Origin: Gemmatimonadota bacterium
GTDB lineage: Bacteria; Gemmatimonadota; Gemmatimonadetes; Palauibacterales; Palauibacteraceae
Length of the DNA stretch: 7,365 bases
Assembly (NCBI GenBank): GCA_013042495.1
Contig: JABDQB010000383.1
Coordinates: 1-7,365, forward strand
Reading direction: 5' to 3'
The notes beneath the pieces are model-generated. The model did no database searches, was not told the DNA's origin, and saw only the letters and a list, made by a program, of their open reading frames with translations. Position 1 is the first letter of the stretch. Each line of letters starts with the position of its first letter. Positions 1 through 6,043 of the stretch are shown in pieces. The position numbers were made by a program, and so were the translations under genes.

Positions 1-1
1 A

Positions 2-937
2 GGTAACGGTGGGCGGGGGGGCGACGTCGTCCTCGTCGCCGACTCTCAGCTGTCGACTCTGCTAGACTACAGCTACCGGGAGAGCTATTCGGCCGGGCGA
101 GCCGGGCATGGTGAGGGCAGTAACAGGACGGGTGCCGACGGCGCGGACCTGGATCTCCCCGTGCCGCTCGGTACCGTCGTGAAGGACGCCGATACGGGAG
201 AGCGCCTGGGCGAGTTGCTCAAGGCGGGCGACCGATTGGTGGTGGCAGCGGGAGGACGTGGCGGCCGAGGTAACGCTTCGTATGCGACGTCGACCCACCA
301 GACGCCGCGCGAGTGGCAACCGGGCGAGTGGGGGGAAGAGCGCCGCATCGAGTTGGAGCTCAAACTGATCGCGGACGTCGGACTCGTCGGCGAGCCGAAC
401 GCCGGGAAGAGCACCTTCCTGTCGGCAGTATCCTCAGCGCGTCCCAAGATCGCGGATTACCCCTTCACGACGCTGAAGCCAAACCTCGGCGTCGTCGGCC
501 TGTCGGACGGGCGCTCGATGGTGATCGCCGACATCCCGGGTATCATAGAAGGCGCGGCCGAGGGTAAGGGGTTGGGTACACAGTTCCTTCGGCACATCGA
601 GAGAACCCGCACCCTGGCCCTGATGGTCCCGTCCGACGCCGAAGATCCGCAAGCCACCTACGAGTTGCTGAGGTGCGAACTGCTGTCGCATGACGCGGCG
701 CTCGAGCAAATCCCGCATTGCCTCGTGATCACGAAGGCCGACCTGAGGCCCGAGGACCAGCGGCAGTGGAGCCTGCACGCTCCCGATGCCTGGGGGCGCT
801 TCGTCATATCGTCGGTGAGCGGTGAGGGCCTCGCCGACTTCCTTCAGGGTCTGTGGGCCCGGGTGGACGAACAGAAGAAGCGGGAAGGGGCTGACTCGCC
901 TGACCTGTTTCCGGAGCTGGAGGAGTGGACACCCTGA
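2..937 (+). CDS. obgE: Obg-family ribosome-assembly GTPase (5' partial)
   Basis: Obg/CgtA GTPases bind GTP and the 50S subunit and act in late ribosome assembly and stress control in the cytoplasm. The frame is open to the left edge and already reads the Gly-rich Obg fold (GNGGRGGDVVLVAD), so the internal GTG at 161 is not the start. Roughly 35-40 N-terminal residues lie outside the window. Of 311 visible residues, about 1-120 are the Obg domain, including AAGGRGGRGN. The G domain follows: G1 GEPNAGKST (nt 389-415), G2 in YPFTT, G3 DIPGIIEGA (nt 530-556), G4 TKAD (nt 731-742) and G5 SSVSGEG (from nt 809). G4 has Thr in place of the usual Asn, and the strand before it reads LALMVPSDAED rather than the common LLHVVDAS type. 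The protein ends about 40 residues after G5, so it lacks a C-terminal OCT or acidic extension. It overlaps dprA by 13 nt. Family assignment is secure. Confidence 0.95.
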   Translation, partial: GNGGRGGDVVLVADSQLSTLLDYSYRESYSAGRAGHGEGSNRTGADGADLDLPVPLGTVVKDADTGERLGELLKAGDRLVVAAGGRGGRGNASYATSTHQTPREWQPGEWGEERRIELELKLIADVGLVGEPNAGKSTFLSAVSSARPKIADYPFTTLKPNLGVVGLSDGRSMVIADIPGIIEGAAEGKGLGTQFLRHIERTRTLALMVPSDAEDPQATYELLRCELLSHDAALEQIPHCLVITKADLRPEDQRQWSLHAPDAWGRFVISSVSGEGLADFLQGLWARVDEQKKREGADSPDLFPELEEWTP

Positions 938-1866
938 GGGGCGTTGCCGGATTGGAGCGACGGCCCGCCTGGGATCGGCGGATCGAGCGCGGCGGCATCG
1001 AATACCCCGAACGCCTGACCCACCTGTACGCGCCACCGGACCGACTCTGGGCCCGCGGGCCCGTTCTGCTGCCCCCCGACCGCATGATCGGCATCGTCGG
1101 TACCCGGCGCGCGACCGAATACGGCCGACGCATGGCACACGATCTCGCTTTCGATCTGGTGGCAGAGGGTTGGGTGATCGTGAGTGGGTTGGCCAGCGGC
1201 GTCGACGCCTCTGCGCACCGCGGGGCCCTGGCGGCAGGGGGCACGACGATTGCGGTGCTCGGATGCGGAGTCGCCCGCGTCTATCCGGCGGCCAATCGCG
1301 GTCTGTACAAATCGATCAGCCAGCGCGGACTCTTGCTCAGCGAATATGCTCCCGACCAGACTCCGAGGAAGTTTCACTTCCCGGAGCGCAACCGGATCAT
1401 CGCCGCGCTCAGCAGTGCGGTCGTGGTAGTACAGGCCGGCGAGAGGAGCGGCGCGCTGATCACGGCTGAGTTTGCTCTGGACCTCGGGCGCGAAGTCCTG
1501 GCTGTTCCCGGGCCGGCGGATCAAGCGGTCTCAAGGGGCGCGCACCATCTCATCCGGCAGGGGGCGGAAATCGCCGAGAACGCGCGGGACGTCCTTCGCC
1601 AGCTCGGCGAAGACCCGGTCGAGATGAGCGACCCGGCCCAGGGCACGCTCTTTGACCTCAGCGCTGGCTCCAGCTCGGCAGACGTTGGGGGTACGGCAGC
1701 TCGGCTCAGGGAAGCCCTGAACTCGGGCCCCGCGCATGCAGACGACCTGGCCCGGGTGACGGGGATCACCCTTTCCGACACTCTCGCCGCCTTGTGTCGC
1801 CTGGAGCTCGGCGGCGCCGTACGGTCGCTGCCGGGTCACCGGTTCGAACTCGCCGGCCGGCCGTGA
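925..1866 (+). CDS. dprA: DNA-processing protein DprA, lacking the N-terminal HhH/SAM domain
   Basis: DprA binds incoming single-stranded DNA during natural transformation and loads RecA; it is also kept in bacteria not known to be competent. The 313-residue product has the extended Rossmann fold. Visible motifs are IVGTRRATEYGRR (57-69), SGLASGVDASAHRGAL (87-102), VLGCGVARVYPAANR (111-125), FPERNRIIA (152-160), ERSGALITAEFAL (173-185) and AVPGPADQAVSRG (193-205). A C-terminal winged-helix domain spans about 256-310. Only about 50 residues precede the Rossmann core, so the helix-hairpin-helix/SAM domain of full-length DprA is absent. The start is well constrained: an in-frame TGA at 901-903 leaves GTG 925 as the first candidate, with GGAG at 913-916 as a plausible Shine-Dalgarno site. 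It overlaps obg by 13 nt and hemW by 4 nt, which indicates translational coupling. Confidence 0.94.
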   Translation: MDTLRGVAGLERRPAWDRRIERGGIEYPERLTHLYAPPDRLWARGPVLLPPDRMIGIVGTRRATEYGRRMAHDLAFDLVAEGWVIVSGLASGVDASAHRGALAAGGTTIAVLGCGVARVYPAANRGLYKSISQRGLLLSEYAPDQTPRKFHFPERNRIIAALSSAVVVVQAGERSGALITAEFALDLGREVLAVPGPADQAVSRGAHHLIRQGAEIAENARDVLRQLGEDPVEMSDPAQGTLFDLSAGSSSADVGGTAARLREALNSGPAHADDLARVTGITLSDTLAALCRLELGGAVRSLPGHRFELAGRP

Positions 1867-3116
1867 GCTCGTCGACCGGCGGCGCGGCTGAGCTGCCCCT
1901 GGAGGGAGCCGATCCGCCCACCAGCCTGTACGTGCATTTCCCATTCTGCGCGCATCGCTGCCACTACTGCGATTTCTCCGTACATCGAACGTCGACACCA
2001 CCGCTTTCAGATTGGCTGGACTGCCTCGCGCGGGAGGCGGAGCAATGGAGGCGACGAACAGGATGGCCGAGCGCGGTCAGGCTGCGAACCGTCTTCGTCG
2101 GCGGGGGAACGCCCTCCCTCATGGGCGACGGAATGGTGCGCTTGAGGGACGTGCTGCGCAGTCACTTCGTCATGGATTCCGCGCCGCTCGAGTGGACGGC
2201 CGAGTCCAACCCGGCATCTCTCGACGAGCGGGTCGCGACCGAATGGCTCGAGGCGGGTGTGAACCGTCTCAGTATCGGAATCCAGTCCTTCGACGACGAG
2301 GTTCTGCGCTGGCTGGGCCGGCTGCACGACAGCGCGGGAGCCCGCCGGGCTCTGTGTGACGGTCGCTCGGCCGGGTTTGAAGATCTGAACGCGGACCTGA
2401 TCTTCGGCCTGCCGGGGACGCTGAAGCGCGATTGGCAGTCGGAGGTGGCCGCGGCGCTGGATGCAGGCGTAACGCACGTGAGTACGTACGGACTCACAGC
2501 TGAACCGCGCACTCCCCTGGGACGCAGGGTCACGTCGGGCCAGGTCTCGATGGTGGGAGACGAACGCTATGCCGGTGAGTACCTGACAGCCGTGGAGGCG
2601 CTCTCGGAAGCCGGGTTCGTGCACTACGAAGTATCGAACTTCGCACTACCGGGACGCGAGTGCCTGCACAACTGGCATTACTGGGACGGTTCCCCTTACC
2701 TTGGCCTCGGTCCATCGGCGCACAGCTACCTGGGTGGCGCGAGGCTCTGGAACGTGTTCGGCTGGGCGGCGTATCGGAGGGTCCTCGCGGGCGATGGCGA
2801 TGCGCTGGAGGGCCACGAAGTCCTGGGGGCGGGCGAGGGTCGTCTGGAACGACTCTGGCTCGCCTTTCGTACGAACCGGGGACTTGCCGTGGCAGACGAC
2901 CTAACGGACCTGGTGATCAGCCGCGCCGGGGATCTCCTGGAAACCTGGCGGGGCGCCGGGTGGGTCGCGGCGGACCCGACGCGGGTGAGGCTCACGGCCG
3001 AAGGCTGGCTTCGCATGGACGAGCTGGTCGCCGCTCTGGCCGAACGGGTCGCGACGTTGAACGTGGAAACGAGACTTCGAGACTGTGATGGCGCACGAGA
3101 GTCTGACAGAACGTGA
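1863..3116 (+). CDS. hemW: HemW, radical SAM heme chaperone (HemN-like)
   Basis: HemW is a cytoplasmic radical SAM protein of the coproporphyrinogen III dehydrogenase-like family. It is regarded as a heme-binding chaperone rather than the HemN enzyme. Numbering from GTG 1863 (417 aa), the cluster motif CAHRCHYC gives Cys29, Cys33 and Cys36 in LYVHFPFCAHRCHYCDF. The SAM-binding GGGTPS lies at 80-85. Family motifs follow: ESNPASLD (114-121), NRLSIGIQSFDD (134-145), DLIFGLPG (178-185), HYEVSNFA (254-261) and HNWHYWDG (269-276). GTG 1863 is preferred because it gives a 4-nt GTGA overlap with the dprA stop. An earlier in-frame GTG at 1794 would add a low-complexity Arg-rich stretch inside dprA. 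No clear Shine-Dalgarno precedes 1863, which fits coupling to dprA. The C-terminus runs about 30 nt into hrcA. Adjacency to hrcA is common in other bacteria. Confidence 0.94.
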   Translation: MSSSTGGAAELPLEGADPPTSLYVHFPFCAHRCHYCDFSVHRTSTPPLSDWLDCLAREAEQWRRRTGWPSAVRLRTVFVGGGTPSLMGDGMVRLRDVLRSHFVMDSAPLEWTAESNPASLDERVATEWLEAGVNRLSIGIQSFDDEVLRWLGRLHDSAGARRALCDGRSAGFEDLNADLIFGLPGTLKRDWQSEVAAALDAGVTHVSTYGLTAEPRTPLGRRVTSGQVSMVGDERYAGEYLTAVEALSEAGFVHYEVSNFALPGRECLHNWHYWDGSPYLGLGPSAHSYLGGARLWNVFGWAAYRRVLAGDGDALEGHEVLGAGEGRLERLWLAFRTNRGLAVADDLTDLVISRAGDLLETWRGAGWVAADPTRVRLTAEGWLRMDELVAALAERVATLNVETRLRDCDGARESDRT

Positions 3117-4137
3117 GCGCACGATCCTCCAGGCGGTGATCGAAGCGTACATCGAGACGGCGGAGCCCGCGGGATCGCGGCGGCTCGTGCGGCGGTACGA
3201 CCTCGACATTTCGGCGGCTACCGTCAGGAACACGATGGCCGACCTCGAGACCAAGGGCTATCTCACGCACCCCCACACGTCGGCCGGCCGCATGCCCACG
3301 GACCTCGCCTATCGATACTACGTGGACAGCCTCATGGGCAGGCGCGACCTCTCGACGCGGCAGCGAGCGCGTATCGAGAAGGAGCTCACGAAACTCCCGA
3401 TCGCCTCGGAGCTCGAGTCCATCGTGCAGCGCGCCGCCCGGGTCCTCGGTCTCCTCACCGGTGAGCTGGGGTTGTCGGTCGGGCCCATCCTGGCCGAGGC
3501 CGTGCTCCTCAAGCTCGACTTCGTGCCGATCGATTCGGGCAAGGCACTCATGGTTTTGACGCTTGGTTCCGGCGTGGTACGAACGGTGTATGTAGATCTA
3601 CCCGCGGCCCTTCCGGGAGAGACGTTGGCGGCCGTGGGCCGGATCATGAATGAGCGCCTGGCCGGGTCAAGTCTGCGTGAGATTCACGGGACGCTGACGG
3701 AAAGGCTGCGAGACATACAGGTGCCTGATGCTTCGGCGGAGGCGCTGGTCAACATCTTCGTGGAATCCGGCCCTGACATGTTCGAGTGGGCGCTCGGAGA
3801 GGAAGACATCCACCTGGGAAACATGTCACTTCTCGCCAGCCAGCCGGAGTTCCACTCCGGGGCCAGGCTCAAGGAGTTGATGGAGTTGACCGAGCAACGG
3901 GAGTTGCTCGCTTCGGTCCTGCACGGTCGTGCGACCGCCGGGGGTTCACACATCACGATCGGTGCCGAGCACAATACGCCGGAGCTCGCCGGCCTCACGA
4001 TCATCACGGCCACCTACCAGCTGGACCAGGTGGAGGGGGTAGTCGGCGTCATCGGACCGACCCGGATGCCCTACGAGAAGGTTCTGGCCGTGGTCGAATG
4101 TACTTCGTCCCTGGTTTCGAACCTGGTCACGCACTGA
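3085..4137 (+). CDS. hrcA: HrcA, heat-inducible transcription repressor
   Basis: HrcA represses heat-shock genes by binding the CIRCE inverted repeat and is kept active by GroEL. The 350-residue product has normal family length. Its N-terminal winged helix is at about 5-80 (LTERERTILQAVIEAYIET, then GSRRLVRRYDL, SAATVRNTMADLE and the strongly conserved HTSAGRMPTDLAYRYYVD). The rest is the HrcA dimerisation/GAF-like domain, ending in IGPTRMPYEKVLAVVE, a family hallmark. The start is GTG 3085 or ATG 3088; neither has a strong Shine-Dalgarno, and both lie inside the end of hemW, so translation is probably coupled. No CIRCE (TTAGCACTC-N9-GAGTGCTAA) is seen in the window, so HrcA's targets are probably elsewhere. 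grpE and dnaK, its usual downstream partners, are not present here. Confidence 0.96.
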   Translation: MMAHESLTERERTILQAVIEAYIETAEPAGSRRLVRRYDLDISAATVRNTMADLETKGYLTHPHTSAGRMPTDLAYRYYVDSLMGRRDLSTRQRARIEKELTKLPIASELESIVQRAARVLGLLTGELGLSVGPILAEAVLLKLDFVPIDSGKALMVLTLGSGVVRTVYVDLPAALPGETLAAVGRIMNERLAGSSLREIHGTLTERLRDIQVPDASAEALVNIFVESGPDMFEWALGEEDIHLGNMSLLASQPEFHSGARLKELMELTEQRELLASVLHGRATAGGSHITIGAEHNTPELAGLTIITATYQLDQVEGVVGVIGPTRMPYEKVLAVVECTSSLVSNLVTH

Positions 4138-4138
4138 G

Positions 4139-4157
4139 TTCCCGATAGACTCGGGGA
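4139..4157 (+). promoter_or_regulatory. Small hairpin after hrcA, alternative to the next hairpin
   Basis: TTCCCGA (4139-4145) can pair with TCGGGGA (4151-4157) around a 5-nt loop, giving seven pairs of which one is G-U. It begins one base after the hrcA stop. Its right arm shares bases 4154-4157 with the left arm of the larger hairpin, so only one of the two can form at a time. Seen in sequence; function is inferred. Confidence 0.4.
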
Positions 4158-4186
4158 TCGGCCGCGCCTGTAGTGGCCGATCCCGA
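4151..4186 (+). promoter_or_regulatory. Strong stem-loop in the hrcA-dnaJ gap
   Basis: GGGATCGGCC (4154-4163) and GGCCGATCCC (4175-4184) form a perfect 10-bp stem around an 11-nt loop. The stem can extend by two pairs beyond a bulged G at 4153. It is followed by only ATTTCC, so there is no proper U-tract for a classical Rho-independent terminator. The dnaJ Shine-Dalgarno (AAAGG, 4194-4198) lies 10 nt beyond the stem. No room for a separate dnaJ promoter exists after it. It may be a partial terminator, an RNA-processing or stability element, or a control of dnaJ translation. Confidence 0.5.
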
Positions 4187-4203
4187 TTTCCATAAAGGCA
4201 TAC

Positions 4204-5352
4204 ATGGCGGACTACTACCAACGATTGGGCGTCGAGAAGACCGCGGACGCTGACGCGATCAAGAAGGCCTATCGCAAGCTTGCGATGAAGTACCACCCGG
4301 ACCGGAACAGCTCGGTGGACGCGGAAGAGAACTTCAAGCGCGTCACCGAGGCCTACGAGGTTCTCCGGGATCCCGAACAGCGACAACTGTACGACCGGTT
4401 CGGGGAGGCAGGCGTCAAGCGGGGTGCGGGTGGCGGGCCCGGCGGCGGCTTCGGTGGATTCGATTTCGCCGACGCCTTTGAAGTGTTCATGCGCGAGTTC
4501 GGCGGCATGGGCTTCGGTGACATCTTCGGGGGTCGCAGCTCGCGACAGGGTCCGCGGCGTGGAGCCGACCTCAAGCTTCGGCTCAAGGTGTCGCTGGAGG
4601 AGGCGGCCCGCGGCGTCGAGCGCAGCGTGAAGATCAAGTTGCTCGACTCCTGCTCCCGGTGTGGTGGCTCCGGCTCGGAGCCGGGCACCGCCCCGGAACG
4701 CTGTTCGACCTGCCACGGTGCCGGTGAGGTGCGCCAGGTGCAACGGTCGATGCTGGGGCAGTTCGTGAGCGTGCGACCCTGCCCGGACTGCGGGGGTGTG
4801 GGCGAGCGCATCCTGAACCCCTGTTCAGAGTGTTCGGGGGGTGGGCGCGTCCGTGTCGAGCGAACCGTGAAGCTGGACGTGCCCGCGGGAGTGTCGAGCG
4901 AGGATTATCTGAAACTGTCCGGTCGCGGCAACGCAGGGCCGAACGACGGGGCGCGCGGCGACGTGCTGGTCTTGGTCGAGGTCGAAGACGATAGCCGCTT
5001 CCAGCGCATCGGCGACGATCTGGTCTACAACCTGGCCGTGACCATGAGTCAGGCGGCGCTTGGCGCCGAGGTGGACGTCCCGACGATCATCGACGGAACG
5101 GCGGCGCTCAAGATCCCTCAGGGAATCCAGAGCGGACAGGCCCTCCGGTTGAGAGGACGCGGAATGCCACGTTTGCGGGACTCGGGCCGCGGGGACCAGG
5201 TCGTTCGAGTCTTGGTGTGGACACCCACCGCTCTGTCTCGCGAGGAGCGCGACCTGCTCGAAAAGCTTCGCGAAGTAGAGAGTCCCCCCCCGGAGCCCAA
5301 CACCGAAGAGCCAGGATTCTGGGAGCGGGTGAAACGGGCTTTCACGGCCTGA
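4204..5352 (+). CDS. dnaJ: DnaJ, type I Hsp40 co-chaperone
   Basis: DnaJ delivers unfolded clients to DnaK and stimulates its ATPase. The 382-residue product has the full type I layout. The J domain (about 3-68) carries HPD at 31-33 in YHPDRN and the QLYDRFGEAG end. A Gly/Phe-rich linker spans about 75-112. Four CxxCxGxG zinc motifs follow: Cys150/153, Cys167/170, Cys193/196 and Cys207/210, where the last reads CSECSGGG. The C-terminal substrate-binding domains include LSGRGNAG (238-245), GDVLVLVEV (252-260) and GDQVVRVLV (330-338). It closes with a GFWERVKRAF tail. The start is ATG 4204 with AAAGG at 4194-4198. Nothing looks degraded. It lies 66 nt after hrcA, without grpE or dnaK between them, so its DnaK partner must be encoded elsewhere. 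The hairpins upstream may tune its expression. Confidence 0.97.
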   Translation: MADYYQRLGVEKTADADAIKKAYRKLAMKYHPDRNSSVDAEENFKRVTEAYEVLRDPEQRQLYDRFGEAGVKRGAGGGPGGGFGGFDFADAFEVFMREFGGMGFGDIFGGRSSRQGPRRGADLKLRLKVSLEEAARGVERSVKIKLLDSCSRCGGSGSEPGTAPERCSTCHGAGEVRQVQRSMLGQFVSVRPCPDCGGVGERILNPCSECSGGGRVRVERTVKLDVPAGVSSEDYLKLSGRGNAGPNDGARGDVLVLVEVEDDSRFQRIGDDLVYNLAVTMSQAALGAEVDVPTIIDGTAALKIPQGIQSGQALRLRGRGMPRLRDSGRGDQVVRVLVWTPTALSREERDLLEKLREVESPPPEPNTEEPGFWERVKRAFTA

Positions 5353-5370
5353 AGCGAGCCGTCCCGCTTC
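5351..5370 (+). terminator. Weak stem-loop at the end of dnaJ
   Basis: GAAGCG (5351-5356) and CGCTTC (5365-5370) form a 6-bp stem with an 8-nt loop that overlaps the last two bases of the dnaJ stop codon. Only GTTGCC follows, with no T-run, so it is at best a weak or Rho-assisted 3' end. It marks a possible boundary between the chaperone genes and the following group. Confidence 0.3.
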
Positions 5371-5391
5371 GTTGCCGAGGTCGACCCTTGC

Positions 5392-5450
5392 CTCACGGGT
5401 CCCCGCACCAAAGACTCATGGGCAACTTGAGGCACCCGCTCACGGATCCC
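5392..5450 (+). repeat. Paired 12-nt direct repeat and 7-nt inverted repeat in the dnaJ-dinB gap
   Basis: CTCACGGGTCCC (5392-5403) recurs as CTCACGGATCCC (5439-5450) with one mismatch, 47 nt apart start to start. The second copy directly abuts the Shine-Dalgarno of the next gene. In the same gap, TGCCTCA (5389-5395) is complementary to TGAGGCA (5428-5434). No clear -35/-10 promoter pair is visible. The repeats could be an operator or RNA structure, but chance is not excluded at this GC content. Confidence 0.35.
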
Positions 5451-5463
5451 GGAGAGGTGAAGC

Positions 5464-5997
5464 GTGAACGCTGTCGATGCTGGCCGTCCCGCGCAGAGCG
5501 AGTACGACCCCTACTACCACCCCATGATCGAGCTAGTGCCTGAGGAGTCTGTCCTCGATGTGCTCGAAGAGCAGCGGCACGAGATCATGGGATTCCTCGG
5601 CGCCCTGGACAAGGCGACCGCGGACTACCGCTATGGTCCCGAGAAGTGGAGCGTGAAGGAGGTGCTCGGCCACGTGGTCGACACCGAGCGGATCTTCGGT
5701 GCGCGCGCGCTGTGCTTCGCCAGAGGTGAGAAGATCCCGCTGCCGCCGTTCGAGCAGGATGCGTATGTCCGGTCCGCAGGATTCGACAAACGCTCGCTGG
5801 CCAGCCTATCGCGGGAATTCGAGGCCGTGCGCATGTCCACCGAGAGCCTGTTCGACGGATTCGACGAAGAGCAATGGAATCGAGGCGGTATCGCGAACGA
5901 GGTCCACATGACGGTGCGTGCGGTGGCCTTCATCGTGGCTGGCCACGCCGCCCATCACCTGGCCGTTATTCGGGAGCGCTACCTGGGCGAGCAATAG
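5464..5997 (+). CDS. DinB_2/YfiT-like four-helix protein, putative metal-dependent
   Basis: The 177-residue product matches the DinB/YfiT superfamily of small four-helix bundles. Some members are metal-dependent thiol (such as bacillithiol) S-transferases or hydrolases; most have no known function. The first helix lies near 26-50 (ESVLDVLEEQRHEIMGFLGA). The family feature W-S-V-K-E-V-L-G-H is at 62-70. His70 with His161 and His165 (GHAAHH, 160-165) would form the usual metal-binding His triad. No signal peptide or membrane segment is seen, so it is probably cytoplasmic. The start is GTG 5464 with a good Shine-Dalgarno (GGAGAGG, 5451-5457). It lies 111 nt after dnaJ and 46 nt before the VKOR-DsbA gene, probably cotranscribed with the latter. 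Family assignment is good; the substrate is unknown and not predictable here. Confidence 0.85.
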   Translation: MNAVDAGRPAQSEYDPYYHPMIELVPEESVLDVLEEQRHEIMGFLGALDKATADYRYGPEKWSVKEVLGHVVDTERIFGARALCFARGEKIPLPPFEQDAYVRSAGFDKRSLASLSREFEAVRMSTESLFDGFDEEQWNRGGIANEVHMTVRAVAFIVAGHAAHHLAVIRERYLGEQ

Positions 5998-6033
5998 CGG
6001 GACACTCCGGCCCCGCCGGGCGCGGGCTGAATC

Positions 6034-6037
6034 AGGA
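6034..6037 (+). promoter_or_regulatory. Shine-Dalgarno that fixes the VKOR-DsbA start
   Basis: AGGA lies 6 nt before ATG 6044. This supports ATG 6044 over an earlier in-frame start at 5918, which would overlap the preceding gene by 80 nt and add 42 residues without family resemblance. Confidence 0.6.
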
Positions 6038-6043
6038 CACGAA

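Noticed and set aside
161..937. GTG 161 as the start of obg
   Set aside because: The same frame is open to the left edge and encodes clear Obg-fold sequence upstream, so the gene is truncated by the window and does not start at 161.
434..1138. Long antisense reading frame across obg and dprA
   Set aside because: Its sequence is Arg/Gly/Pro-rich with no recognisable domain, as expected for the shadow of GC-rich coding DNA.
1794..1862. Longer hemW starting at GTG 1794
   Set aside because: The extra residues are Arg-rich, show no family resemblance and lie inside dprA; GTG 1863 overlaps the dprA stop as GTGA.
3946..4743. Long antisense reading frame across hrcA and dnaJ
   Set aside because: It spans two confident genes and their gap on the other strand and has no recognisable domain; treated as a shadow.
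6007..6019. Small CCGG palindrome in the gap before VKOR-DsbA
   Set aside because: A 4-bp stem in very GC-rich sequence is too short to support a terminator or operator.
5918..6043. Longer VKOR-DsbA protein starting at 5918
   Set aside because: It would overlap the dinB-like gene by 80 nt; ATG 6044 has its own Shine-Dalgarno and begins shortly before the first membrane helix.
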